Part shown: positions 9,306-18,961 of the stretch, piece after piece
How the letters are laid out: every line of letters begins with the position of its first letter
How positions within the stretch are numbered: position 1 is the stretch's first letter
Position numbers and translations under genes: made by a program
Notes under the pieces: generated by a model
Database searches by the model: none
What the model was told of the DNA's origin: nothing
Seen by the model: the letters and a program-made list of their open reading frames with translations, nothing else
Assembly (NCBI GenBank): GCA_019310965.1
Contig: JAFDDG010000017.1
Coordinates: forward strand, 32,963-96,962
Length of the DNA stretch: 64,000 nucleotides
Direction: 5' to 3'
DNA from: Deltaproteobacteria bacterium
GTDB taxonomy: Bacteria; Myxococcota_A; UBA9160; SMWR01

Positions 9306-10166
9306 TCAGCTCCGCACTCGAACCGCCGCGTTGCTGATGATCGGTGCGTCGCGCTCCTTCGACTTCACCGACAGCACGATGTCGTCCCCCTCACGCCACC
9401 ATGCAGTGAGGTACGTCTCGCCCGGGTAGGCGACCCCGCGGAAGCGTGCCTGGTAGCGCGCAACGCGGGTGGGATCACCGTCGAGCAGGTGATCCACCAC
9501 GGCCTTGCAGACGAGGCCATACGAGCAAAGGCCGTGAATGATCGGAACGTCGAAACCCGCCAACTTCGCGAACTCGGGATCCGCGTGCAGGGGATTCTTG
9601 TCGCCGCTCAACCGGTAGAGAAGTGCCTGCTGCGGGAACGTCGTCGTCTCGATGACACCATCCGGCGCGCGATCCGGCGGCTCGTTGCCGGGCGCGGGTC
9701 CGGACGGGCCGCCGAAGCCACCCTCACCGCGGATGAAGGCCGCCATCCGCGTCGTGAAGACGAGCTCGCCGTCGGCATCCCGCGCCTCGTTCTCGAGAAC
9801 CAGCACCGCCGCCTTGCCTTTGTCGTAGACGTCGGCCACGCGGCTGCGGCTGGTGAGCGTCGCCTTCACCGGCAACGGCTTGTGGATCTCGACCTCCTGT
9901 TCGCCGTGCAGGAGCTGCGTCATGTTGAATTCGACGCCGGGAATGTTGAGGCCGCCACCGCTCGTCGGGCGACGCCCGCCGGCGACGATGGCGAAGCTCG
10001 GCAGCACCTTGAGCCCTTTCTCGTAGGTGTATCCGAGCTCATTGGGGTCGGTCGCCGGCACGCCCGCGCCCACGCCGAGGTGGTAGAGAATGACGTCATC
10101 CGCCACCCACGTGATCTCGCGTTCCCCCAGCTCCGCACCCACGGCCTTGTCCCGATCGATCGGCAT
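9306..10166 (-). CDS. MaoC-like (R)-specific enoyl-CoA hydratase (double hot-dog)
   Basis: A 286-residue protein of the 2-enoyl-CoA hydratase 2 type, as in the C-terminal half of peroxisomal multifunctional enzyme 2. The C-terminal hot-dog carries the catalytic Asp/His segment: YRLSGDKNPLHADPEF followed by PIIHGLCSYG. The N-terminal hot-dog (DVILYHLGVGAG, then LPSFAIVAGG) is the substrate-binding half. It hydrates trans-2-enoyl-CoA to (R)-3-hydroxyacyl-CoA, in fatty-acid or sterol side-chain breakdown. The ATG at 10166 (MPIDRDKAVGAELG) is chosen because it gives the standard family start; the longer frame runs into the divergent protease gene. Confidence 0.9.
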   Translation of the reverse strand: MPIDRDKAVGAELGEREITWVADDVILYHLGVGAGVPATDPNELGYTYEKGLKVLPSFAIVAGGRRPTSGGGLNIPGVEFNMTQLLHGEQEVEIHKPLPVKATLTSRSRVADVYDKGKAAVLVLENEARDADGELVFTTRMAAFIRGEGGFGGPSGPAPGNEPPDRAPDGVIETTTFPQQALLYRLSGDKNPLHADPEFAKLAGFDVPIIHGLCSYGLVCKAVVDHLLDGDPTRVARYQARFRGVAYPGETYLTAWWREGDDIVLSVKSKERDAPIISNAAVRVRS

Positions 10167-10254
10167 CCCATCCTCCACTCGGCACACTGCCGGAAAAGTG
10201 CGGCCTTGCAGCAGGCCGAGCACACGCGCAGGATACACGGCCGCGGAGGAGTGT

Positions 10255-11700
10255 ATGCAAATCACTTTCCAGTCGGCCCGGTGGCTCCTTCTCGCTGGCC
10301 TGCTCGCCCTCTCGGCGTGTACGCCGGCGTCGCGACCGCCGCCCCAAGAAAAGCAGGAGCCCGAGCCGGAAATCATTCTGCAGACCGAGGCCCACGACGA
10401 GCAGGCCGGCGCGCGCGCCGCCCGCGAAATCGCGGCGCAGGTCGGCATCGTCGACGATTCCATTCTCTCCTCCTACGTGGCGCACCTGGGCCGCCGGCTG
10501 GCGCGGCACGCACCGCAGACCGATTTTGCCTACCAGTTCCAGATCGTCGACGAGGATGCGCCCAACGCGTTCGCGCTGCCGGGCGGCTACATCTATATCT
10601 CGCGAGGGCTTTTGCTGCTGGCGAATTCGGAGGATGAACTCGCCAACGTACTCAGCCACGAGATCGTGCACGTAGCCCGACGCCACGCTGCGGCGCGCCA
10701 GAGCCTGATACGCGGACTGCCCCCGATCTTCCAGTTTTTCTTCATGGGTCACGTGGCGAGCTACAGCCGCGACCAGGAGCGCGAAGCCGATTCTGTCGGA
10801 CAGGGGATCGCAGGCCTCGCCGGCTACGACCCGGACGGCATGTCCCGCTTCCTGCGTAACCTCGAGTTCACCGAACGCTTGCGGCTCGGGTTCTCCCGCC
10901 CGCAGGGCTACTTCGATTCGCACCCGGCGACGGCGGAGCGGGTCGCCACAGCCGGCGCCCGCGGGCGCTCGATCCAGTGGACACAGCAGCCAGGGGTGCT
11001 GCCCAACCGCAGGGCCTACCTGCGTCAGCTCGACGGGCTGGTGGTCGGCATCGGAGCCGCCGAGGGGGTCGTCGAACGCAGCCGTTTTCTTCACGCCGAC
11101 CTCGGCTTCAGCATGCGCTTTCCCGACGGCTGGGAAGTCGTCAATACGCACAGTGCCGTCGGCGCGATCTCGCCCCAACGCAAGGCACAGGTCGTGTTGC
11201 AGCTCCAGGGCGCAGGCGACGACGCTCAGCAGGCCAGTCTCGAGTACCAGGACGACCCCGAGCTCCACCGCTTGCGGATTGCCAGCCAGCAGCCCGTCCG
11301 GCTGGGCGACCTCGATGCCTACCGAATCGAGGGCAGCGCACAGACCGCCATGGGCGCCGTCGGAGTGCACCTCACATGGATCGCACGCGACGGCTCGATC
11401 TACCGGCTCACCGGAATTACACTCGGACAGAAGTCACGCAGCGGAATCTTCGCCAACGTGGCGCGCAGCTTCCGTCCGTTGACCTCCAGAGAGCGTCGCT
11501 CGATCCGCGAGACGCGCTTGCGGGTCGTACCGGCGTTGGCGAGCGAGAGCCTCGGCGAGCTCTCCTCACGCACCCGCAACGCCTGGAACCTGCAGCAGAC
11601 GGCGGTCATGAACGCACTCTTCGCCGACGCCCAGCTCGAGGAGGGACAGCTGGTGAAGATCGCCGTATCCCAGGCCTACTCGGTAGCACCGAACGAATAG
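10255..11700 (+). CDS. M48 family metallopeptidase, lipoprotein
   Basis: A 481-residue periplasmic zinc protease of the BepA/LoiP-like M48 group. It begins with a lipoprotein signal peptide ending LLALSAC. The zinc site HEIVH is seen in NVLSHEIVHVARRHAA, and the third ligand lies in READSVGQ. After the protease domain (about residues 45-260) the remaining 220 residues form an unannotated C-terminal region with repeated beta-rich segments and no TPR I can recognise. These proteases help quality control of outer-membrane proteins. The start at 10255 follows a GGAGG site and gives the lipobox. It is divergent from the MaoC gene. Confidence 0.88.
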   Translation: MQITFQSARWLLLAGLLALSACTPASRPPPQEKQEPEPEIILQTEAHDEQAGARAAREIAAQVGIVDDSILSSYVAHLGRRLARHAPQTDFAYQFQIVDEDAPNAFALPGGYIYISRGLLLLANSEDELANVLSHEIVHVARRHAAARQSLIRGLPPIFQFFFMGHVASYSRDQEREADSVGQGIAGLAGYDPDGMSRFLRNLEFTERLRLGFSRPQGYFDSHPATAERVATAGARGRSIQWTQQPGVLPNRRAYLRQLDGLVVGIGAAEGVVERSRFLHADLGFSMRFPDGWEVVNTHSAVGAISPQRKAQVVLQLQGAGDDAQQASLEYQDDPELHRLRIASQQPVRLGDLDAYRIEGSAQTAMGAVGVHLTWIARDGSIYRLTGITLGQKSRSGIFANVARSFRPLTSRERRSIRETRLRVVPALASESLGELSSRTRNAWNLQQTAVMNALFADAQLEEGQLVKIAVSQAYSVAPNE

Positions 11701-11773
11701 CTGGAGGCGCTTTCTCGAGCTCGCCGCAAATCATCGGCAACACGCTCGGCCGCCGAGCGCGGGCTGCGAGCGC

Positions 11774-12289
11774 CTACGGCGCCGCATCGGCAGGAGCCGG
11801 GGCGCCTGCTGCTTTCACCTGCGCGTCCATGGGCAGACTGGTCAATACTGCCATGCCGACCCCGGTGGCCGCATCTTCGCGGAAATGCAGGAGCACACGG
11901 CTACCCTGCCAGACGAACTCGACGGCGTTGCCCGCCACGGCGGCACCAGGGCCGTAGGACTGCCGAAACCGTGCCAGCACGGCCTGGGTATTGCGCTGCC
12001 CGCTGGTGAAGATCGTCACGAAGTAGAGGCGCTCTCGAAAGAAGGCGTAGGTCACCCCGTCGAGTCGGGCATCGCCGAGCTCGAGCGATTCGTCCGGGCG
12101 AATGTAGAGCTGGGTTCCCGCGGCGCCGCTCTCGGTCAACAGCTGTAGACCGTCCAGGGCGTCGAGGGTCGTGCCGAAACGCACGTTGCGGAAGCCGTTC
12201 TCCGTGTCCAGCGCCTTCACATCGCCGCCCCGAGCCACCGCCGGCAGCAGCAACCAGAGCACTCCGAGCAGCGCGAAGGCACCCCTCAT
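11774..12289 (-). CDS. Secreted protein of unknown function
   Basis: A 171-residue exported protein. It has a signal peptide (MRGAFALLGVLWLLLPAVARG) and a mature domain with FRNVRFGTTLDALDGLQLL, then GVTYAFFRERLYFVTIFTSG and a helical segment AVLARFRQSYGPG. This layout of a short FxxVxFGT motif followed by a beta-hairpin is seen in many small uncharacterised periplasmic proteins. The C-terminus is Ala/Pro-rich. I do not recognise a specific family. It is convergent with the M48 gene and lies downstream of the EAL gene in the same direction with a gap of about 130 bp. Confidence 0.6.
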   Translation of the reverse strand: MRGAFALLGVLWLLLPAVARGGDVKALDTENGFRNVRFGTTLDALDGLQLLTESGAAGTQLYIRPDESLELGDARLDGVTYAFFRERLYFVTIFTSGQRNTQAVLARFRQSYGPGAAVAGNAVEFVWQGSRVLLHFREDAATGVGMAVLTSLPMDAQVKAAGAPAPADAAP

Positions 12290-12422
12290 CGGATCGGCGC
12301 TCCTCTGAGTTCGTCGGGCAGACCCTCGCCAGCGTGTCGGCGAGGCGAAATGCGGACTTGACGGCCGAAGCACGTCATTTGCGAGCTGCGGCTCGAGCCC
12401 AATGCGCTGCAGGTACGTCGCT

Positions 12423-13646
12423 TCAACTGGGATCTGCCCTCAGCGCCGCACCAAAGTAGAATCCCTGCCCATAACGAACGCCCAGCTCGCGCAGCGCGCA
12501 CAGCTCGCCTTCGGTCTCGATGCCTTCGGCGATGACCTGGGCGCCGATACCAAGCGCCACCGAGTTGAGGGCGCGCACCACCTCCTGACGCGAACGGTCC
12601 TCGTCGATGCTGCGGACCAGCGTCATGTCCGCCTTGATGAAGTCCGGCGCAATCTCCATGATCGACTCCAGGCTGGCGTAACCGGTGCCGGCGTCGTCGA
12701 TCGCGATCCGGATGCCGAGTTCGCGGCACGAGTCGGCCACCTCGCGGAATGCACCGAAATTCTCGATCGATTCGCTCTCCGAGATCTCGAGTACCAGGTC
12801 GCTGGGCTGCAGATCGAAGCTCTCGAGCAGCTTGCGCAGACCGTCGTCGCGCAGGTTTGGATCGCCGATGGCGGTCGGCAGACAGTTGAGAAAGAGAGTG
12901 CTGCCTGCCGGGATGCGATGCGCGCCCTCGAGTGCGGCCTTGCGACACAGGCAATCGAGCTCGAAGAGCAGCCCCGCATCCTCGGCCCGACGAAACAGCT
13001 CGCGGGGATTGCTGAGATCGCTGCCCTCCGGCCCGCGCGACAGGGCTTCGTAGCCGAGCGGCTGGGCGTTGTGGATGTCGACGATCGCCTCGTAACGCAC
13101 GTTCAGATCGCCCGACAGGATCACGTTCCGAAGTTGGCGGCTGTGCTCTCGATCGCGCAGCTCTCGCTCGAGCAACGCGTCGCGACGCGCGTCCTCCATG
13201 GCCTGCAGAATCTGGCGCTCTGGCTTGACCGTCGGGTTGAGGAGCACGACGCAGCAGCCGACGGGCAGATCGATTTGATCCTTCAGGTACGGATACACCG
13301 CGCGGCGCGCCCGGAGCGTGAGCTCTCGGGACATGCGCCCGGTGAGCTCGTCGAGAGTGTTGGCGTAGAACGCATAGTCGCTGCGTGGGCAGAAGATGAA
13401 GGCAGCAATCGTCGCGCGGGAGCGTTCCTCGGTGACGAATATCTCGATGCCGGAGACGACTTCCTCGCACAGCTCGGCCACCAGCCCCTGCAGGTTGTCC
13501 ATGCTCGAGCGGTAGGCCTCGCCACCGTAGCGGCGTTCGATGCGCTCGAGGGGCTCTGCGTCGACCAACAACAGCGCGAGGGCACCCGCGCCCGAGAGAC
13601 CGGCTGCGATGCGATCGAGTTCCTGATCGGGCTGCAACGAGAGCAC
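12423..13646 (-). CDS. Degenerate GGDEF-like plus EAL domain c-di-GMP phosphodiesterase
   Basis: The C-terminal 250 residues are an EAL domain with the catalytic set intact: YEALSRG, FLNCLP (metal Asn), LEISESE, IDDAGTGYASL, DFIKADMTLV (Lys) and AEGIETEGEL, then GQGFYFG. It should hydrolyse c-di-GMP to pGpG. The N-terminal part (ALALLLVDAEPLERIERRYGG onward) resembles a GGDEF fold without the GGDEF motif, so it is probably a regulatory remnant. The start is uncertain: GTG at 13646 has a GGAGG five bases upstream; GTG at 13658 is the alternative. An ATG further out at 13817 would collide with the divergent lipoprotein gene. Confidence 0.82.
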   Translation of the reverse strand: MLSLQPDQELDRIAAGLSGAGALALLLVDAEPLERIERRYGGEAYRSSMDNLQGLVAELCEEVVSGIEIFVTEERSRATIAAFIFCPRSDYAFYANTLDELTGRMSRELTLRARRAVYPYLKDQIDLPVGCCVVLLNPTVKPERQILQAMEDARRDALLERELRDREHSRQLRNVILSGDLNVRYEAIVDIHNAQPLGYEALSRGPEGSDLSNPRELFRRAEDAGLLFELDCLCRKAALEGAHRIPAGSTLFLNCLPTAIGDPNLRDDGLRKLLESFDLQPSDLVLEISESESIENFGAFREVADSCRELGIRIAIDDAGTGYASLESIMEIAPDFIKADMTLVRSIDEDRSRQEVVRALNSVALGIGAQVIAEGIETEGELCALRELGVRYGQGFYFGAALRADPS

Positions 13647-13815
13647 ACCACCCTCCACGAGCGGCCTCCATCGCTGACGACCGCAGCCTGCGTATCGGCA
13701 GGCGGCCGCACGCAGCTTGAGGCCCCCGCGGGGCTGATCCGGCGGCGGGCACCGAAACCCACAACACAGCGTTTCGCGGGCGTAGACTTCCCATTGGAGA
13801 ACAGGAGGGCGGCCC

Positions 13816-14463
13816 ATGCGATGGCGGAACCCGAGCACCTGGCTCCTGATCCCCTGGCTGGCGCTGGCATGCGGCCAGGCTACCCAGGAGCCGGAACCCT
13901 CCGCGGAGCCGGCCGTTCCGATCAGTGGGCTGTACAAGGTCACCGGCAAGACGGTGACCCTCGTCAACGGCGACACGCGCGAAATCGCAGGCACGGTCAC
14001 CCTGAACGAGACCGAAGCCGGCTACACCGCCACGTTCAGCCTCAACACGACGGCCCCGGGCGCGGATCAAGCCATGCCAGCCGAGGTAATCGGCATCGGC
14101 CAGGGCCAGATCGAGGGCCGCACGCTCACCGGCACCGCGGAGACACAGTTGGTGATGTCGACCGTGCCGGGCATCGACCCGGGCTTCGCGTTCATCCCGC
14201 GCAGCGTGAGCACGAGGATCACTTCGACCTCCACCGCGACAGTGGCGAACGACGGGAGCGTGACCATCAAGATCGAGAACGAGGGCATTGCGGGGCACGA
14301 GTATCTGCAGACGCGCACTTCGCTGCGCGGCCGTCGCATCGCAGACGCCGCCATCGGCGGACCCGAGCCGCCGAACGTCCCGGCAGTCGCCTTCGATGAT
14401 CTCGAGGACTACGACCCGTCGGACTACGTGGACGAAGAGCTACCCGAGGACGACGAGGAATAG
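13816..14463 (+). CDS. Lipoprotein with acidic C-terminal tail, unknown function
   Basis: A 215-residue protein starting with a lipoprotein signal peptide (WLLIPWLALAC) and then a Glu/Pro linker. The core (about residues 40-180) is rich in Thr and beta strands: GLYKVTGKTVTLVNG, ETEAGYTATFSLNTT. The last 20 or so residues are almost all Asp, Glu and Tyr (DDLEDYDPSDYVDEELPED). I recognise no family. The start is preceded by AGGAGG at 13801-13806, nine bases before the ATG. The gene is divergent from the EAL gene. Confidence 0.68.
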   Translation: MRWRNPSTWLLIPWLALACGQATQEPEPSAEPAVPISGLYKVTGKTVTLVNGDTREIAGTVTLNETEAGYTATFSLNTTAPGADQAMPAEVIGIGQGQIEGRTLTGTAETQLVMSTVPGIDPGFAFIPRSVSTRITSTSTATVANDGSVTIKIENEGIAGHEYLQTRTSLRGRRIADAAIGGPEPPNVPAVAFDDLEDYDPSDYVDEELPEDDEE

Positions 14464-14645
14464 GCTTTCCCGGACAGCGGCTCGTCATCGCTGCGGTCCT
14501 CGTGCCGCTCATCTCGGCCTAGTCGAAGCAGCCCGGCTCGAGCCGGCGCTCGACGAGGTGCGGCGACTGGGGCGGGCAGCACAGCGACTCCGTCTGGCCA
14601 TGACCGGCGCATCCCACTCCGATCACCCTGCTAAAGTGCGATGGG

Positions 14646-15476
14646 ATGAGCAATGCCTACCCGGCGCTCGCCAAGGTCCTCACCAGTCTCGACCTCGAGA
14701 CTCTGAATGCCGATCTCTTCCTCGGCCACCCCGGCAGAGGCAGGGGTCCGCTCTACGGCGGAATGGTGGCAGCCCAGAGCGTTGCCGCCGCGTGCCGAAC
14801 AGTGCCACCGGAGCGGCGCATCCACTCGCTCCACTCGTACTTCCTGCGCCCCGGCCGCCACGATGTGCCGATCCGCTTCGCCGTGGATCGCATTCGCGAA
14901 GGGCGCAGCTTCACGACCCGGCGCGTCAATGCACACCAGGCCGGCGAGACGATCTTCAGCCTATCGGCCAGCTACTGCAAACACGAGGATGGCATCGCGC
15001 ACCAGGAGCCAATGCCCGACGCCCCGCACCCGGACACGCTCCCCGACTGGGACACCGAGCGCGCGAAGCTCGTCGACGGGCCGCCGCCGGGCCTCAACGC
15101 CGTCGAGATCCGCATGGTCGACCCGTGGTCAAACGAAAAGAGCGCGCCCCGGCAGCGCAGCTGGGTGCGCGTGCGCGGCCCGCTGCCAGACGATCCGATC
15201 GTGCGCGTGGCGATGCTGGTCTACCTGAGCGACCGCACACTGCTCGGTACCGCGGCGCGGCCCCACGGCATCCCGTGGCAGAAACGCACGAACTCGAGCC
15301 TCGACCACTCGGTGTGGTTTCACCACGAGGCGCGGCTCGACGATTGGCTGCTCTACGTCTGTGAGAGTCCCATCGCGCACTCGGCCCGCGGCCTCACCTT
15401 CGGCGGCCTGTTCACACCGGGCGGTGTCCGACTCGCCTCGGTCGCGCAGGAAGGCCTGATCCGCACTCGCCGCTAG
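14646..15476 (+). CDS. tesB: Acyl-CoA thioesterase II (TesB-like)
   Basis: A 276-residue double hot-dog thioesterase that hydrolyses acyl-CoA to free fatty acid and CoA. Family marks: LYGGMVAAQS near the start, RIHSLHSYFLRPG, SFTTRRVNAHQ, and the C-terminal SLDHSVWFHHEARLDDW segment with the catalytic Asp. It ends with the usual QEGLIR. Length matches the family. There is no obvious operon partner; with CaiB, MaoC and the crotonase elsewhere in the window it points to active acyl-CoA metabolism. Confidence 0.93.
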   Translation: MSNAYPALAKVLTSLDLETLNADLFLGHPGRGRGPLYGGMVAAQSVAAACRTVPPERRIHSLHSYFLRPGRHDVPIRFAVDRIREGRSFTTRRVNAHQAGETIFSLSASYCKHEDGIAHQEPMPDAPHPDTLPDWDTERAKLVDGPPPGLNAVEIRMVDPWSNEKSAPRQRSWVRVRGPLPDDPIVRVAMLVYLSDRTLLGTAARPHGIPWQKRTNSSLDHSVWFHHEARLDDWLLYVCESPIAHSARGLTFGGLFTPGGVRLASVAQEGLIRTRR

Positions 15477-15610
15477 GCGTCGGCGACTCCCACGTCTCCG
15501 GAAGAACGGTAATTCCCGCTTCGAACAGCGCGGTGCGCCTTGCGCGCAACGACGCCCTACGCTCCTGTTATGCTGGTTCCGGATCACCAGCGATCGGCGG
15601 GAGGACTTTC

Positions 15611-16087
15611 ATGCTCTGTCGTTGCGGTCTGGCATTCGCCCATCCGGCGCGCAGCGCCGCGCTCGTGGGTTTCACCGCGGCCCTGCTCGTCGGCTGTGCA
15701 GGCCCCACGCCCACCTACCCGGGCCCGCGCAAGGCGCCTTCGGAGGTGGCGATCGTCAGCGGCGACGTCAAGGTCAAGATCATCAAGATCGACGGAACCA
15801 AGGTGAACGGCGGAGCCTTCGAGGTGCTTCCCGGCGAACATCACGTCGATGTCAAGATCACCTTTCTCGGCGAGGAGATCTCCAGCTATCACAAGGGCAA
15901 GCGCAAGACCTGTTACGCCGACGCGAAGTTCATCGCAGACCCCGGCCAGAAATACCGGGCCATGCGGAGTTCGAAACGAGGCAAGGGTGGGTACTTGTCC
16001 ACTCAGAAGTATGACGCGTGGCTACAGAACATAACGACGGGAGAGAGGCTGGATGATGCGATGTCGGAGATGAACTGCGGCGTGTAG
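15611..16087 (+). CDS. Small lipoprotein, unknown function
   Basis: A 158-residue protein. A signal peptide ends in a lipobox (LLVGCAG), followed by a Pro-rich linker and one compact domain: VAIVSGDVKVKIIKIDGTKV, then FEVLPGEHHVDVKITF and a Cys in RKTCYADAKF, ending with a second Cys near the C-terminus. The pattern of a short PEGA-like strand (LPGEHHVDVK) suggests a beta-sandwich surface domain. The ATG at 15611 follows a good GGGAGGACTTTC ribosome binding site. It is convergent with valS, three bases apart. Confidence 0.65.
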   Translation: MLCRCGLAFAHPARSAALVGFTAALLVGCAGPTPTYPGPRKAPSEVAIVSGDVKVKIIKIDGTKVNGGAFEVLPGEHHVDVKITFLGEEISSYHKGKRKTCYADAKFIADPGQKYRAMRSSKRGKGGYLSTQKYDAWLQNITTGERLDDAMSEMNCGV

Positions 16088-16090
16088 TTG

Positions 16091-18727
16091 CTAGGCGTCG
16101 CTGAAGACGGTGTCGCGCGCCTCAAAGGCGCCGTCTTCGAGCGCTTCGTCCTCCAGCAAGCTGTGCGCCTTGCAGCGCACCGCGCTCAGCACGTCCGCGA
16201 GGCCCGGCGCCAGGCGCGCGAGGGTGGCCGGGTTCGCCGCCAGCGTGAGGCTCTCGATTTCTCTGCCCATGGAGACGGCCGCCTCGCTCTTGGCCTTCAT
16301 CACCGCGCGCCAGCCCTCGACGGCGACGTCGAGACTGGCGGCGTCCGCCGGTGCGGCGACCCCCGCGAAGTCGCGCTCGTCGGGCCAGGCCGCCGCGTGG
16401 ATGCTCGGGCTGCCGGTCTCGTCGGCGAACGCCCACGACCAGACTTCCTCTGTGATGTAGGGCAGCACCGGAGCGAAGAGACGCAGCAGAACGGAGAGGC
16501 CCAGGCGCAACGTCGCCACGGCCGAAGCCCGCCCCGCGGCATCGCTCTCATCGCGCGCGCGGTGTTTGAGCAGCTCGATGCCCGTGTCCGTGAAGCGTTG
16601 CCAGAAGAACGACTCGGTCTCCTGCAGCACCTTGCCAAACTCGTAACGCTCGAAATCCGCCGTCGCTCGCTCGACCAATGCGCGCAGCTCCGCGATGAAC
16701 GCGCGATCGATTTCTTGGCTGATGGCACCCGCGTCGGCCGTCTGGGCCAGCACGAATTTGCTGGCGTTGAAGAGCTTGGTGACCAACCGCTTGCCAACCT
16801 TGAAGACCTTTTCGTCGAAGGCGGTGTCGACGCCGAGCCGCGCGCTGGCGGCCCAGTAGCGCACGCCGTCGGATGTGTGCTGCTCGAGCAGGTGCAGCGG
16901 CGTCACCACATTGCCCTTGCTCTTGCTCATCTTCTTGCGATCCGGATCGAGGATCCAGCCGGAGATCAAGACGTTGCGCCAGGGCACAGAATCCTCGTGC
17001 AGCATGGACTTGGCAATCGTGTAGAACGCCCAGGTGCGGATGATCTCGTGACTCTGGGGTCTCACGTCGGCGGGAAATAGCTGCGCGTGGCGTGACGCAT
17101 CGAGTGGCCAGCCCGAACCGATCTGCGGCGTGAGCGAGCTGGTGAACCAGGTGTCGAAGATATCGCTCTCGCCCTCGAAGCCGCCGGGCTTGCCCCGCTG
17201 GGCTGCGTCGAAGCCCTCCGGTGTGTCGGTCATCGGGTCGACGGGCAGACGCTCCGGCGACGCCACGATCGGATTGGCGTAGTCGCGCTCGCCCGAGTCG
17301 TCGAGGCGGTACCACACGGGGATGGGAACGCCGAAGTACCGCTGACGACTGATGCACCAGTCGAGTCCGAGGTTCTCGGTCCAGTCCCGGTAGCGGTTCT
17401 GCATATGTGCCGGGTGCCACTGGATCGCCTCGCCCTTGGCCAGCAGCTCCTGCTTCTTGTCGAGCAGGCGCACGAACCACTGGCGGGTCGGCAGGAACTC
17501 GAGCGGACTGTCGCCGCGCTCGTAGAACTTGACGGCGTGTTCGATCGGGCGCGGCTCGCGCTGCAGGGGCGCGCCGCCACCGGTGGCGCTGCCGGCGGGA
17601 TCGGCCAATAGCTCAACGATCTTCTTGCGCGCCTTCGGCACCGGGAGTCCAGTCAGCTCGGCGTAGTAGTCGTTGGCCGCCGCCGCGTCCAGGCTCTCGA
17701 AGCCCTCTTCACCGAACGTCACGGGCACGAGCCGCCCATTGCGTCCGACCAGCTGGCGCAGCGCCAGCCCTTCGCTGCGCCACCACTCGATGTCTGTCTG
17801 ATCACCGAAGGTGCAGACCATCAGAACACCCGTGCCCTTCTCCGGGTCGGCCTTGTCGCTGGGAAAGATCGGCACCGGCACGCGGAACAGCGGTGTGATC
17901 GCGCGCTTGCCGAAGAGCGGCTTGTAGCGTTCGTCTTCCGGGTGGGCGGTCACGCCAACGCACGCGGCCAAGAGCTCGGGCCGGGTCGTCGAGATGACGA
18001 AACCACGGTCTTCGCCCTCCACGGCGAACTCGATGTCGTGGTAGGCGCCCCGAAGCTCGCGGTCCTCGACCTCGGCCTGGGCCACGGCCATCTGGTAATC
18101 GACGTCCCACATGAAGGGAGCGTCGTTCTGATAGACATGACTCTTCTGGAAGAGATCCCAGAACGAGTACTGCGCCAGCTGCCGGCAGCGCGCGTCGATG
18201 GTCGCGTACTCGGTCGTCCAGTCGACCGAGAGGCCCACGCGCCGCCACATCTCTAGAAAGGCCTTCTCGTCTTCGGCTGTCACACGGGCGCACAGATCGA
18301 TGAAGTCCGGGCGCGAGATCACGCGGTGCCGCCCCTTGCGCAGCTTCGCGGTCGCGGGCTCGAGTTCGAGAGCCGGATCTCGCGGCAGCGTCGGATCACA
18401 GCGCACGTGGAAGAGGTTCTGCACCCGACGCTCGGTGGGCACGCCGTTGTCGTCCCAGCCGATCGGGTAGAAGATGTTCTTGCCGCGCATGCGCTGGAAG
18501 CGCACCACCACGTCGGTGTGCGTGTAGCTGAACACGTGCCCCACGTGCAGCTCGCCGGAGGCCGTCGGCGGCGGCGTGTCCACCACGAAGGTCTCCTGCC
18601 GCGGGCGCGAGGGATCCCAGCGGTAGACGCCACTCTTCTCCCACGCTGCATCCCAGCGCACCTCGGCGGCGGCCGCGTCGAAGTGCTTCGGCAGCGCGGC
18701 CACATCGATGCTGCGCACGGAGGCCAT
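16091..18727 (-). CDS. valS: Valine--tRNA ligase
   Basis: An 878-residue class I aminoacyl-tRNA synthetase that charges tRNA-Val. The HIGH-type motif is GELHVGHVFSYTHTD and the second signature is KKMSKSKGNVVTPL. The editing domain shows TTRPELLAACVGV. The protein resembles the archaeal/actinobacterial-type ValS: the WDDNGVPTERRVQ segment, and no clear long C-terminal coiled coil that ends most bacterial ValS. The gene is transcribed away from the S14 gene. The ATG at 18727 gives a normal family start (MASVRSIDVAALPKHFD). Confidence 0.95.
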   Translation of the reverse strand: MASVRSIDVAALPKHFDAAAAEVRWDAAWEKSGVYRWDPSRPRQETFVVDTPPPTASGELHVGHVFSYTHTDVVVRFQRMRGKNIFYPIGWDDNGVPTERRVQNLFHVRCDPTLPRDPALELEPATAKLRKGRHRVISRPDFIDLCARVTAEDEKAFLEMWRRVGLSVDWTTEYATIDARCRQLAQYSFWDLFQKSHVYQNDAPFMWDVDYQMAVAQAEVEDRELRGAYHDIEFAVEGEDRGFVISTTRPELLAACVGVTAHPEDERYKPLFGKRAITPLFRVPVPIFPSDKADPEKGTGVLMVCTFGDQTDIEWWRSEGLALRQLVGRNGRLVPVTFGEEGFESLDAAAANDYYAELTGLPVPKARKKIVELLADPAGSATGGGAPLQREPRPIEHAVKFYERGDSPLEFLPTRQWFVRLLDKKQELLAKGEAIQWHPAHMQNRYRDWTENLGLDWCISRQRYFGVPIPVWYRLDDSGERDYANPIVASPERLPVDPMTDTPEGFDAAQRGKPGGFEGESDIFDTWFTSSLTPQIGSGWPLDASRHAQLFPADVRPQSHEIIRTWAFYTIAKSMLHEDSVPWRNVLISGWILDPDRKKMSKSKGNVVTPLHLLEQHTSDGVRYWAASARLGVDTAFDEKVFKVGKRLVTKLFNASKFVLAQTADAGAISQEIDRAFIAELRALVERATADFERYEFGKVLQETESFFWQRFTDTGIELLKHRARDESDAAGRASAVATLRLGLSVLLRLFAPVLPYITEEVWSWAFADETGSPSIHAAAWPDERDFAGVAAPADAASLDVAVEGWRAVMKAKSEAAVSMGREIESLTLAANPATLARLAPGLADVLSAVRCKAHSLLEDEALEDGAFEARDTVFSDA

Positions 18728-18961
18728 GGCCCAAGGGGATTAGCACAGCCGATGAAGCGAGAATCGAGGTTCTCGGTCGATCTTGCGGGAGCGACAGTCG
18801 CGCCCGCGGCGCCGCGCAACGCGGCCCGCGGCCACGCGGCCACCCGAGGAGCAGCGCTCGAACGCCGGAGTCCTTCTCCCCTCGGGGTTTTCTGCCGAAC
18901 GCTTGCCCGTGCCGGGGGTTCGGGATAATGTCCCTCGTTCTCAGCCCCCGAGAGGACTCCG

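Noticed and set aside
18728..18961. Zur-binding palindrome expected before the zinc-free ribosomal genes
   Set aside because: No convincing Zur-type inverted repeat was seen by eye; a matrix search would be needed.
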